Source: Amycolatopsis sacchari
GTDB taxonomy: Bacteria > Actinomycetota > Actinomycetes > Mycobacteriales > Pseudonocardiaceae
Direction: 5' to 3'
Length of the DNA stretch: 64,000 nt
Assembly (NCBI RefSeq): GCF_900114035.1
Contig: NZ_FORP01000012.1
Coordinates: 1 to 64,000 of the forward strand
In this document: positions 1-9,150 of the stretch, in pieces
How the letters are laid out: each line of letters opens with the position of its first letter
How positions within the stretch are numbered: position 1 is the stretch's first letter
Notes under the pieces: generated by a model
What the model was told of the DNA's origin: nothing
Database searches by the model: none
What the model saw: the letters and a program-made list of their open reading frames with translations, nothing else
Translations under genes and position numbers: made by a program

Positions 1-76
1 CTGCCTCAAACGCTACCTAGCCCGCGAAATCTACAACACCCTCCACCACCCCACCACCAGCACAAACATCCCTTGA
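1..76 (+). CDS. IS110-type transposase, C-terminal fragment
   Basis: Only the last 24 codons are inside the window (reading frame from base 2, stop TGA at 74-76). The visible tail CLKRYLAREIYNTL resembles the C-terminus of IS110/IS116-family transposases, which end in a Transposase_20 domain with a Leu-Lys-Arg-Tyr-(Leu/Val)-Ala-Arg-Glu-(Ile/Val) motif. The family match is from memory on a short peptide, so it is tentative. IS110 elements usually lack terminal inverted repeats and none is visible in the 120 bases that follow, so the right end of the element cannot be placed. The next gene (P450) converges on it. Confidence 0.5.
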   Translation, partial: CLKRYLAREIYNTLHHPTTSTNIP

Positions 77-199
77 CAACCATAGGAGCATCCCGGTGAG
101 CCAACCGCTAAGGCAGCTGGGGATCGGGGTCGGGGGAGGGCCGGGCGGTGGGCCTTTGCTCGCTTCGCATCGCCGGGTGTCTGTGGGTGCCGGGTGTCG

Positions 200-1474
200 C
201 TATCGCTTCGGCCGCACCGAGAACGTCATGCCGAAGTTGTCCAGTGTGGACGGTAGGGGGGTGGCGGGGCCCAGTTGCTGTCCTGAGGTGAGCAGGTAGT
301 CCCGCGTTTCCAGCATCTTCGCCAGGAAGACGCTCGTCACCATCAGCACCAGGTTCCGTGCGGGGCATTCGCCGGGGCCTGCGCTGAACGGGACCAGTGC
401 CGGGTTCTCCTGCGCCCGCCCGTCGAGCCAGATGTCGGGGGCGAAGCTGTGTGCGTAGGGCAGGTTCTGGTCGTCCCGGTGGAAGAACGGGGCGAAGATC
501 AGCAGGCCCGTGCCCTCCGGGAGGCCTTCGACCTCCTTCGTCGTGTCGCGGAGGATCGCTGGGGTTGTCGGCCACAGGCGGACCGTCTCCAGGACGCTCG
601 CGCGCAGGTACGGGAGGTCTGGCGCGGACGGGACCTCCTCGAGCGCCAGCTGCCGGGCGTGCGGGTGCGTCGCCAGCATGCCGAGCGTGCGGAAGGTGAC
701 CATGCCCGCCGCGTCGAACGCGAACAGCCAGTGGCCGACCTGGTCGACTGCGTCTTCCTCCGTTGTCCCGGCCGCTTCGGCCAGGCTCCCGGCCTCGGCA
801 CGCGCGAGGTGGGCACGCACGCGTGCCAGTGTCCGCTCGCGCAGGCCCTTGTGCCTCGGCGAGAGGTAGGACCAGTTCGCCGACGACCGCAGCCGCCCCA
901 GGAGTTCCGTCGTGGTGTCGTCGTCCCGTGCCGCGTCACCGAGGACGATGCGGCGCACCGCGCGCCACCAGACGCCCGCGAACTGGTTCCAGTCCAGCAC
1001 CCCGGACGTGGGCAGCGCCGCGACCTCCTCCTGCACCTTCCGCAGCACGACCGGCGTGAGGTGGTGCAGCGGCTGCGGCGTCTCCAGCGCGCGCTCGGTG
1101 AACTCCCGCCGCCGGGCCCGCTCCGGTCCCTCCGAGATCAGCACGCCGTGCGGCTGGAACTTCTCCAGCGCCCGCCGCTTCTCCAGGTTCGCCGGGCTGA
1201 ACGGCTCCGGCGACTCGGCCAGCACGTGCCCCACCTCGTCGGCGGACAGCACCAGCGCGAACGACCGCCCCGGCACCGCCAGCCGCACCAGCGGGGCCGC
1301 GTACTTCGCCCGCAGGTCCTGCAGGATCTGCACGGCCGAGGTGTCGGCCTGCGCCTTCTCCAGCAGCCCCATCACCTTCGGCCGCCGTTTGATGACCCCG
1401 CCGGCGAGCACCGGGCCGAGCACCCCGGTCGCCACTTTCAGGGTGTCGAGCCGGGAAGCGGTCGGTACCGTCAC
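200..1474 (-). CDS. Cytochrome P450
   Basis: Haem-thiolate monooxygenase of 424 residues, a normal length for a soluble bacterial P450. Visible signatures are the K-helix ExxR (ETVRLWP) and the haem loop FSAGPGECPARN with the cysteine ligand near residue 370. The I-helix reads AFDAAGMVTFRT, so the usual (A/G)GxxT acid-alcohol pair is not typical, which suggests unusual oxygen-activation chemistry or a non-standard substrate. It is the last gene of a minus-strand operon; its start overlaps the stop of the upstream hydrolase by 4 bp (1471-1474). No ferredoxin or reductase gene is adjacent, so electrons must come from partners elsewhere. The substrate is unknown. Confidence 0.93.
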   Translation of the reverse strand: MTVPTASRLDTLKVATGVLGPVLAGGVIKRRPKVMGLLEKAQADTSAVQILQDLRAKYAAPLVRLAVPGRSFALVLSADEVGHVLAESPEPFSPANLEKRRALEKFQPHGVLISEGPERARRREFTERALETPQPLHHLTPVVLRKVQEEVAALPTSGVLDWNQFAGVWWRAVRRIVLGDAARDDDTTTELLGRLRSSANWSYLSPRHKGLRERTLARVRAHLARAEAGSLAEAAGTTEEDAVDQVGHWLFAFDAAGMVTFRTLGMLATHPHARQLALEEVPSAPDLPYLRASVLETVRLWPTTPAILRDTTKEVEGLPEGTGLLIFAPFFHRDDQNLPYAHSFAPDIWLDGRAQENPALVPFSAGPGECPARNLVLMVTSVFLAKMLETRDYLLTSGQQLGPATPLPSTLDNFGMTFSVRPKR

Positions 1475-2379
1475 GTGCGTCCTCCTCTGACGACCAGGTC
1501 CGCGATCCGCCCCGAAGCCTGCTTCGCCTCGGGGAAGCTCGCGATCATCCAGGCGTGGAACATGTCCTCGTACTCCCAGTACTCCACCGGGACACCGTGT
1601 TCCTCCGCCTTCGCGCGGAACCGCCGCGCGTCCGACAGCAGCACGTCACGGGTACCGACGAACACGCTCAGCGAACCCAGCCCCGTCACGTCCCCGTTCA
1701 AGGGGCTGACCAGCGGGTCACTCGGATCCAGCCCGCCCGCGTACAGCCGTCCAGCCTCCAGCAGGCCGTTGATCGCCAGGTACGGGTCGTGCCGGTCGTA
1801 CTCCTGCTGCGCCGGGTCGCTCATCGTGATGTCGAGCCACGGCGAAAGCAGCACGACCTCCTTCGGCTGCGGGCTGCCCTCGTCCCGCAGCGACTGCGCC
1901 AGCACCAGCGCGAGCCCGCCGCCCGCCGAGTCGCCCATGAGGATCTGGTCGTCGCCGGGCAGGCCGCTCAGCTTCTCCTTGTACACCGCCTTGACCATCG
2001 AGATCGTGTCGTCGTAGCGGTGGTCGGGCGCGAGCGGGTAGAGCGGTGCGGTCGCCGTGCAGCCCGTCGCGGTGACGAGTCGCGTGAGGAACGACCAGTG
2101 GTCCTTCTGGATCTGGTGCACGTACGCACCACCGTGGAAGTACAGCACGTGCCGCGAGGAGTAGCCCCGCCGCGGCCGCAGCGTGTAGACCGGGCGGTCG
2201 TGGATCTCCTGCTTCGTCACCAGGACCTGCTCCTGGACCGAGGCGGGCGGCTCCGCGTCCGCGGGCCGCTGCCTCGGCTCCAGGCTCTTGTGCAGCTTCG
2301 CGATGTCGGCAAACGTTTGCTTCCGCCGCGTCAGCCGCATCGCCGCGATCATCGCTCTGGCGTGCAAGCTCGGTTTCAC
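1471..2379 (-). CDS. HSL-family alpha/beta hydrolase (esterase)
   Basis: A 302-residue hydrolase of the hormone-sensitive-lipase type. The oxyanion motif HGGAYV lies near residues 82-87, the nucleophile elbow GDSAGGG gives Ser near 151, and GTRDVLLSD and DMFHAW supply the likely Asp and His. No signal peptide is seen, so it probably acts in the cytoplasm on an acyl ester. It sits 30 bp downstream of the CocE/NonD gene and is translationally coupled to the P450 by a 4-bp overlap, so all three are expected on one transcript. Whether it releases, transfers or degrades an acyl group in a pathway with the ATP-grasp protein is not shown by the sequence. Confidence 0.88.
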   Translation of the reverse strand: MKPSLHARAMIAAMRLTRRKQTFADIAKLHKSLEPRQRPADAEPPASVQEQVLVTKQEIHDRPVYTLRPRRGYSSRHVLYFHGGAYVHQIQKDHWSFLTRLVTATGCTATAPLYPLAPDHRYDDTISMVKAVYKEKLSGLPGDDQILMGDSAGGGLALVLAQSLRDEGSPQPKEVVLLSPWLDITMSDPAQQEYDRHDPYLAINGLLEAGRLYAGGLDPSDPLVSPLNGDVTGLGSLSVFVGTRDVLLSDARRFRAKAEEHGVPVEYWEYEDMFHAWMIASFPEAKQASGRIADLVVRGGRT

Positions 2380-2409
2380 AGCGGGTCGGGTACCCGAGCC
2401 CGCCGTCCG

Positions 2410-4434
2410 TCACACGTGGTCGCGCGGGAAGGTGTACCGCCAGTTCCGCGAGAACGCCCGGTGCGGGCCCTCGTACCCGTCCAGGCTCGCGTGCAGCACG
2501 AACTCCTCCGGCGTGCACGTGAGCAGGATCTTCGTGTCCGTCCTGGCCTCCCAGTCACCCCGCCGGAAGGTCATCGACCAGTCCGTCTGACCCGCCGGCG
2601 ACGCGAAGTCGTCCGCCACCGACGTGTAGCGCTCGTACGCACGACGTGACACCTCCAGGTCGATGTCGTCGAACCGCTTGGTGCCCGAGTCCTTGAGGAT
2701 CTCCAGCGTCTGCTCGTAGTTCACCAGGTCACGCGACACCTGCCACTTCTGCCTGCCGGGCCGGACCTGCGTCGTCGGCAGGGGCGGGGCGCCCTCCGGC
2801 TCGCCGAACACGTGCGCGCCCACCTCGTCGGCCTCGTTCGTCGGCCGGACCGGCAGGGTCAGGTTGCTCGACCCCGTGAACACCGTCAGCGTCGCGGCCT
2901 CCGGCGGCGGCCACGCGAGCGGCCAGTACGAAGTGGACAGTGACAGCCGGATGCGGTGGCCCTTGGGGAACCGTTGCGCCATCCCGTTCAAGGTCAGCTC
3001 GACGTGATAGCGCTTTCCGGGTTCCAGCGGCTGCGGGTCGTCGTGCCCGTCGCGGTGGGTCAGGTTGAGCAACCCGTACGTCACCCGCGTCGCGCGCCCG
3101 TCCGGCGCCACGTCGGACAGCCGCGCGGCCACCATCGCCACCGGCTTGTCCGCGCAGACGTCGAGGTGCACGACGGGTGCGCCGAGGATCTCACACGGTT
3201 CGGTCAGCTCGTCGGTGTCGAACACCAGCGAACCGCCGTCCTCCTCCCGCTGGTCGTAGGGCAGGTCCGGCGGGGCGTTGTAGGACGCCCACTTCCCGGC
3301 GAACTGGCCCACCGACAGCGGCGACTCGACGCTCAGCCCGCGTTCGGGGATCTCCTCGCCCGGCCGGGCGATCCGGTGCGGCGCCAGGCAGTACTTCTCC
3401 GGCTTGATGTGCGGTGACGGCCAGTGCGGCTCCCCGACCCAGCGGCCCGGCCGGTCCTCGTACGCGGTCGACGGCGGCACGCTGTCCTGCATCCAGGCCA
3501 GCAGCATCGGGCCGTCCAGCACGCCGTTGTCCGCGTCCTTGAGCCAGTGGTCCCACCAGCGCACGACCTCCTGCAGGTAGCCGATGGCCGGCCCGGGCTC
3601 GCCGAGGTGCGGGTACCGGTGCGACCACGGCCCGATCAGGCCCTTGCGCGGCACGTCGAGGTTCGCCAGCAGCCGGGTGACGGCGTTGGAGTAGCCGTCC
3701 GCCCAGCCGCTGGAGGCGAGCACGGGCACCTGGACGTCGGAGTAGTTCTCGCACACCGAGGCGTGCCGCCAGTAGTCGTCACGCCGCTGGTGCCGCAGCC
3801 ATTCGTCGACCCACGGGCCGACCGCCTCGATCCGCTCGGCCCACATGTCGCGCCAGCGGTCCCCGACCAGCGCGGGGTCCGGCGGGAGCGTGCTGTAGGC
3901 GAACATCGTGCCGGCCTCGGCGAGGTTGTCCGACAGCATGCAGCCGCCCATGTAGTGGAAGTCGTCGTTGTACCGGTCGTCGGTGAACGACGAGATCACG
4001 ATCGCCCGCAGGCTCGGCGGTTTGCGCGCGGCGACCTGGAGCGAGTTGAACCCGCCCCAGGAAATGCCCATCATGCCGGTCTTCCCGTCGCACCACGGCT
4101 GGTTCGCGATCCACTCCAGCACGTCCTCGGCGTCGCGCTGCTCCTGCTCCAGGTACTCGTCGACCAGCACGCCCTCGGACTCACCCGTGCCGCGGATGTC
4201 GACGCGCACGCACGCGTAGCCGTGCCCGGCGAGGTAGGGGTGGTGGATGGAGTCGCGCCCGGCGGTCAGATCCCTTTTGCGGTAAGGGATGTACTCCAGG
4301 ATGCCGGGCACCGGCTGGTCGTCGGAGCAGACCGGCCGCCAGATCCGCGCGGCGAGGCGGGTGCCGTCCGAAACCGGTATCCAGACGTGCTCGGACTCGG
4401 CGATCTCGTACGGCAGTGAGCTGACCGCCCGCAA
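2410..4434 (-). CDS. CocE/NonD-family hydrolase (S15-like)
   Basis: A 674-residue serine hydrolase of the CocE/NonD family, which includes cocaine esterase and X-Pro dipeptidyl-peptidases. The N-terminal part is an alpha/beta-hydrolase domain with nucleophile elbow GISWGG (Ser near 125) preceded by DIRGTGESEG. The C-terminal third is a PepX_C-type jelly-roll (RLSLSTSYWPLAWPP region). It begins 3 bp after the stop of the ATP-grasp gene, which argues for a tight operon. Family members cleave esters or proline-containing amides and some act as acyltransferases, so a processing step on the product of the ATP-grasp ligase is a reasonable but untested inference. Confidence 0.88.
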   Translation of the reverse strand: MRAVSSLPYEIAESEHVWIPVSDGTRLAARIWRPVCSDDQPVPGILEYIPYRKRDLTAGRDSIHHPYLAGHGYACVRVDIRGTGESEGVLVDEYLEQEQRDAEDVLEWIANQPWCDGKTGMMGISWGGFNSLQVAARKPPSLRAIVISSFTDDRYNDDFHYMGGCMLSDNLAEAGTMFAYSTLPPDPALVGDRWRDMWAERIEAVGPWVDEWLRHQRRDDYWRHASVCENYSDVQVPVLASSGWADGYSNAVTRLLANLDVPRKGLIGPWSHRYPHLGEPGPAIGYLQEVVRWWDHWLKDADNGVLDGPMLLAWMQDSVPPSTAYEDRPGRWVGEPHWPSPHIKPEKYCLAPHRIARPGEEIPERGLSVESPLSVGQFAGKWASYNAPPDLPYDQREEDGGSLVFDTDELTEPCEILGAPVVHLDVCADKPVAMVAARLSDVAPDGRATRVTYGLLNLTHRDGHDDPQPLEPGKRYHVELTLNGMAQRFPKGHRIRLSLSTSYWPLAWPPPEAATLTVFTGSSNLTLPVRPTNEADEVGAHVFGEPEGAPPLPTTQVRPGRQKWQVSRDLVNYEQTLEILKDSGTKRFDDIDLEVSRRAYERYTSVADDFASPAGQTDWSMTFRRGDWEARTDTKILLTCTPEEFVLHASLDGYEGPHRAFSRNWRYTFPRDHV

Positions 4435-4437
4435 GTC

Positions 4438-5721
4438 TCAGACCTCCTCGAACTCGAAGTGCAGCGCGTCGACCGTCCGCTGGTACTTCTCCTTCAGTTC
4501 CGCCTCGCTGTCCGCGCCGACGTAGACGAACGCCAGCTCGTAGCTGTAGCTGTCCTGTGCGTCCATATCGGACAGTCGCTGACCCTCCCGCGGCACGAGG
4601 TCCACGACCACGCCGGGGATGTCACGCTGGATCCGCTCGATCTCCTCCCGCGTGGGCAGGCGGCGCACGATGCCGTCTTCGAACCGGCGGTGGTACCACT
4701 TGGCGCCGATCTTGTACTTCCCCTGCCCCCGCGGCATTTCCGGCAGGTTGCCCAGGCCCAGCTGCACCATGCAGTGGTGGTTGGGCACGCCGTCGACGAA
4801 CTCGAACATCTCCGCGTGCGACTGCGAGTGCCGGGCGTTGACCTCCAGCACGTTCACCTCGCCGGTGTCGGGGCAGGCGAAGAACTCGATGGAGAAGGTG
4901 GAGTTGTTCATGCCGAGCTGCTCGATCACCTTCTTCGACACGTCGAGCATCTTGTCCACCACCTCCTCGGGCAGCTGCGAGGGGTACTGGTGGCGCAGGA
5001 AGCAGGGCGTGCCGGGGTAGTTTATCGAGTCGAGCGCCCCGTTGAGCACGACTTCGCCGTCGTGCACGTACCCCTCCGTCGCGGCCTGTTCGCCGACGAG
5101 CGATTCCTCGGCGAGGCACGCGAGCGCACCGGCGTCCGCGACCTCCGATGGCAGGTGCAGTTCCGGTGCGTGGTCGAGCACGTACTGGAACGGTTTGCCG
5201 ACCCGGTCGATGCCCTCGCGGATCTTTTCCACGGCGTCGGCGAACTCCTGCTCGTCGTCGGCCTTGAAGGCCAGTTCGGAGGAGAACGACTTCACCGGCT
5301 TCAGCCACATCGGGAAGTCCAGGTCGGCGGGCGGTTTCTCGTCGCCGTCGAGGTCCACGAGCGCGAACTTCGGCAGGTTGTCGATCACCTTGGCCTGTTC
5401 GAGGCGGCTCCAGTACTTGTGCTCGGCGCGGATCACGCCTTCGAGGTCCGGGTGCGGCACGCCGTAGCGCTTGCTGAGGATGGGCACGATCGACGTGACG
5501 GGGAAGTCCCAGTAGCCGACGATCGCGTCGATGTCGCCGTCGAACTCGTCGAGCCGCTGGATGGCCTTGTCGATCAGTTCGGCGATGCGGATCTCCCCCT
5601 CCTGGATCTCCGACAACGTGAGCACCGGGTGGAACCGGTAGTTTTCGGCTCCCGGCACCCGCCGCAGCGTTCTCAGGTTGGGGTCGTCCAGGCCCACCAC
5701 GAAAATGTTCTTGGTCTCCAC
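4438..5721 (-). CDS. ATP-grasp carboxylate ligase-like protein
   Basis: A 427-residue ATP-grasp protein that should activate a carboxylate as an acyl-phosphate and join it to an amine or thiol. The C-terminal catalytic part contains IEFFACPDTGEVNVLEVNAR, the acidic/Asn metal-binding strand of the fold, preceded by a Lys-rich lobe (MWLKPVKSFSSELAF). The frame stays open for 167 codons further upstream, but the GTG at 5721 has a good ribosome site (GGAGGAGCGAGTG) and starts the conserved protein ETKNIFVVG; the upstream part overlaps the divergent gene. It heads the four-gene operon ending in the P450. Substrates are unknown; it is not a recognisable biotin carboxylase or D-Ala-D-Ala ligase. Confidence 0.82.
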   Translation of the reverse strand: METKNIFVVGLDDPNLRTLRRVPGAENYRFHPVLTLSEIQEGEIRIAELIDKAIQRLDEFDGDIDAIVGYWDFPVTSIVPILSKRYGVPHPDLEGVIRAEHKYWSRLEQAKVIDNLPKFALVDLDGDEKPPADLDFPMWLKPVKSFSSELAFKADDEQEFADAVEKIREGIDRVGKPFQYVLDHAPELHLPSEVADAGALACLAEESLVGEQAATEGYVHDGEVVLNGALDSINYPGTPCFLRHQYPSQLPEEVVDKMLDVSKKVIEQLGMNNSTFSIEFFACPDTGEVNVLEVNARHSQSHAEMFEFVDGVPNHHCMVQLGLGNLPEMPRGQGKYKIGAKWYHRRFEDGIVRRLPTREEIERIQRDIPGVVVDLVPREGQRLSDMDAQDSYSYELAFVYVGADSEAELKEKYQRTVDALHFEFEEV

Positions 5722-5805
5722 TCGCTCCTCCTCCGTATCTCGGCCATTCGGGTCCCCGAGCGCGGAGAGGGATAAACCCTCCCCCCATTCGGTACTGTGC
5801 GTGCT

Positions 5806-6888
5806 GTGGCCGACCTCAGCGAGTACCGGAGGAAACGGAATCCCAGGCGGACTCCGGAACCGGTGCCTGCCGAAGAAGCTTTGCCACGCGGGAACGACGA
5901 CACGTTCGTGATCCAGGAACACCACGCCCGGCGCCTGCACTGGGACGTGCGTTTCGAGCGTGAGGGCGTGCTGGTGTCGTTCGCCGTGCCGAAGGGGCTG
6001 CCGCCGCTGCCGGACACCCCGCGGCTCGCCGTGCACACCGAGGACCACCCGTTGGAGTACGCGACTTTCGAGGGCACGATCCCCGCCGGGGAGTACGGCG
6101 GCGGCGTGATGAAGATCTGGGACCGCGGGCACTACGAGACGCTGCACTGGGGAGACCACAAGGTCGAGGTGGTGTTGCACGGTTCGCGGGTGCGCGGCAA
6201 GTACGTGTTCGTGAACCGGCATTCGGCGGAGGAACAGCGGGACTGGATCGTCCGGCGCGTGGATCCGCCGCAGCGCAAGGACTTCGCCGCGTTACCCGTG
6301 TTCGTGCAGCCGATGCTGCCGCGCAAGGGCGGCCTGCCCCCGGATGACGACGGCTGGGCGTACGAGTTCCTCTGGGAGGGGGAGCGGGCGCAGGTCCGGG
6401 TGGAGGGCGGCCGGATCGAGGTGCGGCACGCCGACGGCCACGAGATCACCGACCTGTACCCGGAGTTGAAGGGGCTCGGCGAGGAACTGGGAGCCACCGA
6501 GGTGCTGCTGGACGGCGAACTGATCGCCATGGACGATGGCCGCCCCAGCCCCGACGCGCTGCGCCGCCGCACCGAGGCCCCGGACGCCCGCAGCGCGAAA
6601 CGCCTGGTCAGCAGTGCCCCGGTGCTGTACCTGCCGTTCGACGTGCTGCACCTGGACGGGCGGTCGCAACTGGACCAGCCGTACTCGCGGCGGCGCCAGC
6701 GGCTGCGCAAGCTCCACCTGGAGGGCGAGAGCTGGCGCGTGCCGCAGCACTACGTCGGCGGCGGAGCAGACGTCCTGGCGGCGGCGCTGGACAACGGCCT
6801 CACCGGGGTGACCGCCAAGCGGCTGGATTCGGAGTACGAGCCAGGCAAGCGCAGCGCGAACTGGCGGGTGGTCAAACGCCGGAGGTGA
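5806..6888 (+). CDS. LigD-like PE domain with degenerate ligase domain
   Basis: A 360-residue two-domain protein. Residues about 25-150 match the 3'-phosphoesterase domain of bacterial end-joining ligase LigD (HHARRLHWDVR metal-site motif, GEYGGGVMKIWDRG). Residues about 165-355 follow the ATP-dependent ligase fold (LDGELIAMDDG, AKRLDSEYEPGKRS), but motif I reads YEFLWEGERAQV where KxDG is expected, so the adenylated lysine is replaced by Leu. No OB-fold domain follows. It is therefore probably a 3'-end processing or binding protein, not a ligase. GTG 5806 is preferred over GTG 5797, because a TACTGT box at 5793-5798 places the transcript start at the codon. Confidence 0.82.
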   Translation: MADLSEYRRKRNPRRTPEPVPAEEALPRGNDDTFVIQEHHARRLHWDVRFEREGVLVSFAVPKGLPPLPDTPRLAVHTEDHPLEYATFEGTIPAGEYGGGVMKIWDRGHYETLHWGDHKVEVVLHGSRVRGKYVFVNRHSAEEQRDWIVRRVDPPQRKDFAALPVFVQPMLPRKGGLPPDDDGWAYEFLWEGERAQVRVEGGRIEVRHADGHEITDLYPELKGLGEELGATEVLLDGELIAMDDGRPSPDALRRRTEAPDARSAKRLVSSAPVLYLPFDVLHLDGRSQLDQPYSRRRQRLRKLHLEGESWRVPQHYVGGGADVLAAALDNGLTGVTAKRLDSEYEPGKRSANWRVVKRRR

Positions 6889-7674
6889 GGCCGCGGTTGG
6901 CGGTGGGGCCGCGGCGCCGGGCGGGCCGCCCGCGGCGGCCGGGCCGCCGCGGAGTCCGGGCCGCAGCGTTCGCGCTGGGCTACGGCTGCTGGGCAGGGCG
7001 GGGTCTCGACGGCGCTGGGGGTGGGGCATGCCGCTGCGGAGGCCGGGTCTCGCCCGCACGGCTCGCGGTGGCCTGCCGCCGCCGGGCGGCGCGCGCGGAG
7101 GCGAGGCATGCCGCCGCGCGCGGGCCGGGTTCGGTCGCAGCGCTCGCCCTGGGCTACGCCGCTCCGGAGGCCAGGTCTGGCCCGTGCGGCTCGCCACGGG
7201 CTACCGCCGCTGGGCAGGGCGGGGGTCTCAGAGGCGCCCTGGTGAGGCCTGGCTCGCTGAGGCCGGGTCTCAGCCGCAGCCGTCCACGCTGGGCTACCAC
7301 TGCCACAGAGGCCGGGGTTTCGGAGGCGCGGAGGCGAGGCATACCGCCGCGCAGGCGGGGGCGACGCCCGCCCTGGGCTACAGCCGGGCGAGCCGGAGGC
7401 GCCGAGACGAGGCGCGCCGCCCCGCGGCCCCCGCCCTGGGCTACCGCCCCCGGGCGGGCGAGGGCCTCGGAGGCGCCGAAGTCAGGCGCGCCGTCCCGGA
7501 GCCACCCCACCCGCCCTGAGCCCCCCGCCCCCCACCAAGACCCCACCCCACCGGCCCACCGGCCACCGAACCCACCCCACCCCACCGGCCGCCGAACCCA
7601 CCCCCGCCCCGCGAACCCCCACCCCAGCCGCCCCGCCAGGTTTTCTCCCCTCCCGGCCTGGGCATTCCCCGGCC
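6889..7674. repeat. GC-rich degenerate repeat tract
   Basis: This 786-bp gene gap is not unique sequence. GGGCTAC recurs at 6977, 7151, 7198, 7291, 7375 and 7438, usually preceded by CGC-CCT or CGC-GCT, with shared flanks such as GGAGGCGAGGCAT-CCGCCGC (near 7098 and 7331) and GCTGGGCAGGGCGGGG (6988 and 7209). Spacing varies from 47 to 174 bp, so it is a diverged cluster, not a clean tandem array. From about 7500 to 7670 it changes to a C-rich ACCCC/CACC low-complexity run. Open frames cross it, but their composition (Arg, Gly, Ala, Pro) and lack of start signals argue against coding. Confidence 0.7.
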
Positions 7675-9150
7675 ATGCAGCTGCCCCCGCCCCTGTCACT
7701 GTGGGTCGACACCGCCCCGTCGCCCGACCGGGCCACCCGGCCCCTGCCCACCGAGGTCGACGTGGTCGTCATCGGGGCCGGGATCGCCGGCCTGACCACG
7801 GCGTACGCGCTGCTCAACGCGGGCCGCTCGGTGCTCGTCGCCGAGGCGGGGCAGGTCGCGGGCGGCGTCTCCGGGCACACGACCGCCAAGGTCTCCGCCC
7901 AGCACGGCCTCAAGTACGCCACGCTCAAGTCCCGCAAGGGGACCGACGGCGCGCGCCAGTACGCCCGCAGCCAGTCCGACGCCATCGACTGGATCGAGCG
8001 CACCTCGGCGGAGCTGGGCATCGACTGCGACTTCGAGCGGCGGGACAGCTACGTCTACTCCACCCGGGACAAGCAGGTCGGCAAGCTCAAGGAGGAGGCC
8101 GACGCCGCACAGGAGGCCGGCCTGCCCGCGACCTTCGTGACGGACGTGGACCTGCCCGTCGACGTCGTGGGCGCCGTGCGCGTCACCGAGCAGGCGCAGT
8201 TCCACCCGCGCAAATGGCTGCTCGGCCTGGCCGCGGCGATCGAGGGCCTCGGCGGCACCATCCTGGAGCAGGCCCGGGTGCAGCGCGTCGACGAGCGCCC
8301 CGTGCCGACCGTCCACGTGCGCGGCGGCCAGGTGCGCGCCGCCGACGTCGTGATCGCCACGCACTACCCGATCCTCGACCGCGGGTTGTACTTCGCCCGC
8401 CTCGAACCGACGCGTGACCTCGTGGTGACGGGTGAGGGTGACCCGCCGCCCGGCATGTACCTGGACGCCGACACGCACCACTCCGTGCGTGGCTACGACG
8501 GCCTGCTGATCGTCGGCGGCGAGCACTACCGCACCGGCGAGCACGTGGACGTCGAGGCGCGGTACGAGACGCTCGCGGACGTGGCCACGCGCTTCGGCGT
8601 CCGCCGCGTGACGCACCGCTGGTCCGCGCACGATATGTCCACATTGGACTCCGTCCCGTACGTCGGTCGCTACCACCCGGGCACGCGCCACCTGTGGGTC
8701 GCGACGGGCTTCGGGCAGTGGGGGATGACCGGCGGCACGGCCGCGGGTCTGTTGCTGGACAAGGAGATCCGCGGCGAGGGTAGCGAGTACGCCGGCCTGT
8801 ACGACCCCTACCGCTTCGACCTGCGGTCGTCGGTGAAGCTGGCGGAGAACAACGGCCAGGTGACCAAGCACCTCGTGACCGACCACCTGCGTGCCGTCAC
8901 GTCGGGCGGGCTGCCGAGCGTCGGCGAGGGCAAGGTGACCCGGCGGGGCACCCAGTTCGTCGCCTCCTACCGCGACGAGGACGGCACCGTCCGCAGCGTC
9001 AACGCCCGGTGCACGCACCTGGGCTGCCTGGTGGCCTTCAACAACGCCGAAAGGACCTGGGACTGCCCATGTCACGGATCGCGGTTCGGCACGGACGGCT
9101 CGGTGGTCCAGGGCCCGGCGACGCGGGCGCTGCCGCCTGTGGCGGACTGA
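7675..9150 (+). CDS. FAD-dependent oxidoreductase with Rieske domain
   Basis: A 491-residue fusion. The N-terminal DAO-type flavoprotein has the Rossmann motif VVVIGAGIAGLTTAYAL and ends around residue 390; the C-terminal domain carries Rieske 2Fe-2S ligands CTHLGC and CPCHGSRF. A flavin and an iron-sulfur centre in one chain suggests internal electron transfer during oxidation of an amine or similar substrate; the substrate is not visible. It is the first gene of a three-gene plus-strand set: the next gene (GCS2-type ligase) starts inside its 3' end, and the iron-enzyme gene follows 30 bp later. No clear ribosome site precedes ATG 7675. Confidence 0.9.
   Translation: MQLPPPLSLWVDTAPSPDRATRPLPTEVDVVVIGAGIAGLTTAYALLNAGRSVLVAEAGQVAGGVSGHTTAKVSAQHGLKYATLKSRKGTDGARQYARSQSDAIDWIERTSAELGIDCDFERRDSYVYSTRDKQVGKLKEEADAAQEAGLPATFVTDVDLPVDVVGAVRVTEQAQFHPRKWLLGLAAAIEGLGGTILEQARVQRVDERPVPTVHVRGGQVRAADVVIATHYPILDRGLYFARLEPTRDLVVTGEGDPPPGMYLDADTHHSVRGYDGLLIVGGEHYRTGEHVDVEARYETLADVATRFGVRRVTHRWSAHDMSTLDSVPYVGRYHPGTRHLWVATGFGQWGMTGGTAAGLLLDKEIRGEGSEYAGLYDPYRFDLRSSVKLAENNGQVTKHLVTDHLRAVTSGGLPSVGEGKVTRRGTQFVASYRDEDGTVRSVNARCTHLGCLVAFNNAERTWDCPCHGSRFGTDGSVVQGPATRALPPVAD

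Noticed and set aside
96-299. Small plus-strand ORF after the IS110 fragment
   Set aside because: Gly/Arg-rich, antisense to the P450 C-terminus, no ribosome site.
4438-6222. 594-residue version of the ATP-grasp protein
   Set aside because: The extra 167 codons overlap the divergent LigD-like gene and its promoter, while GTG 5721 has a good ribosome site at the conserved N-terminus.
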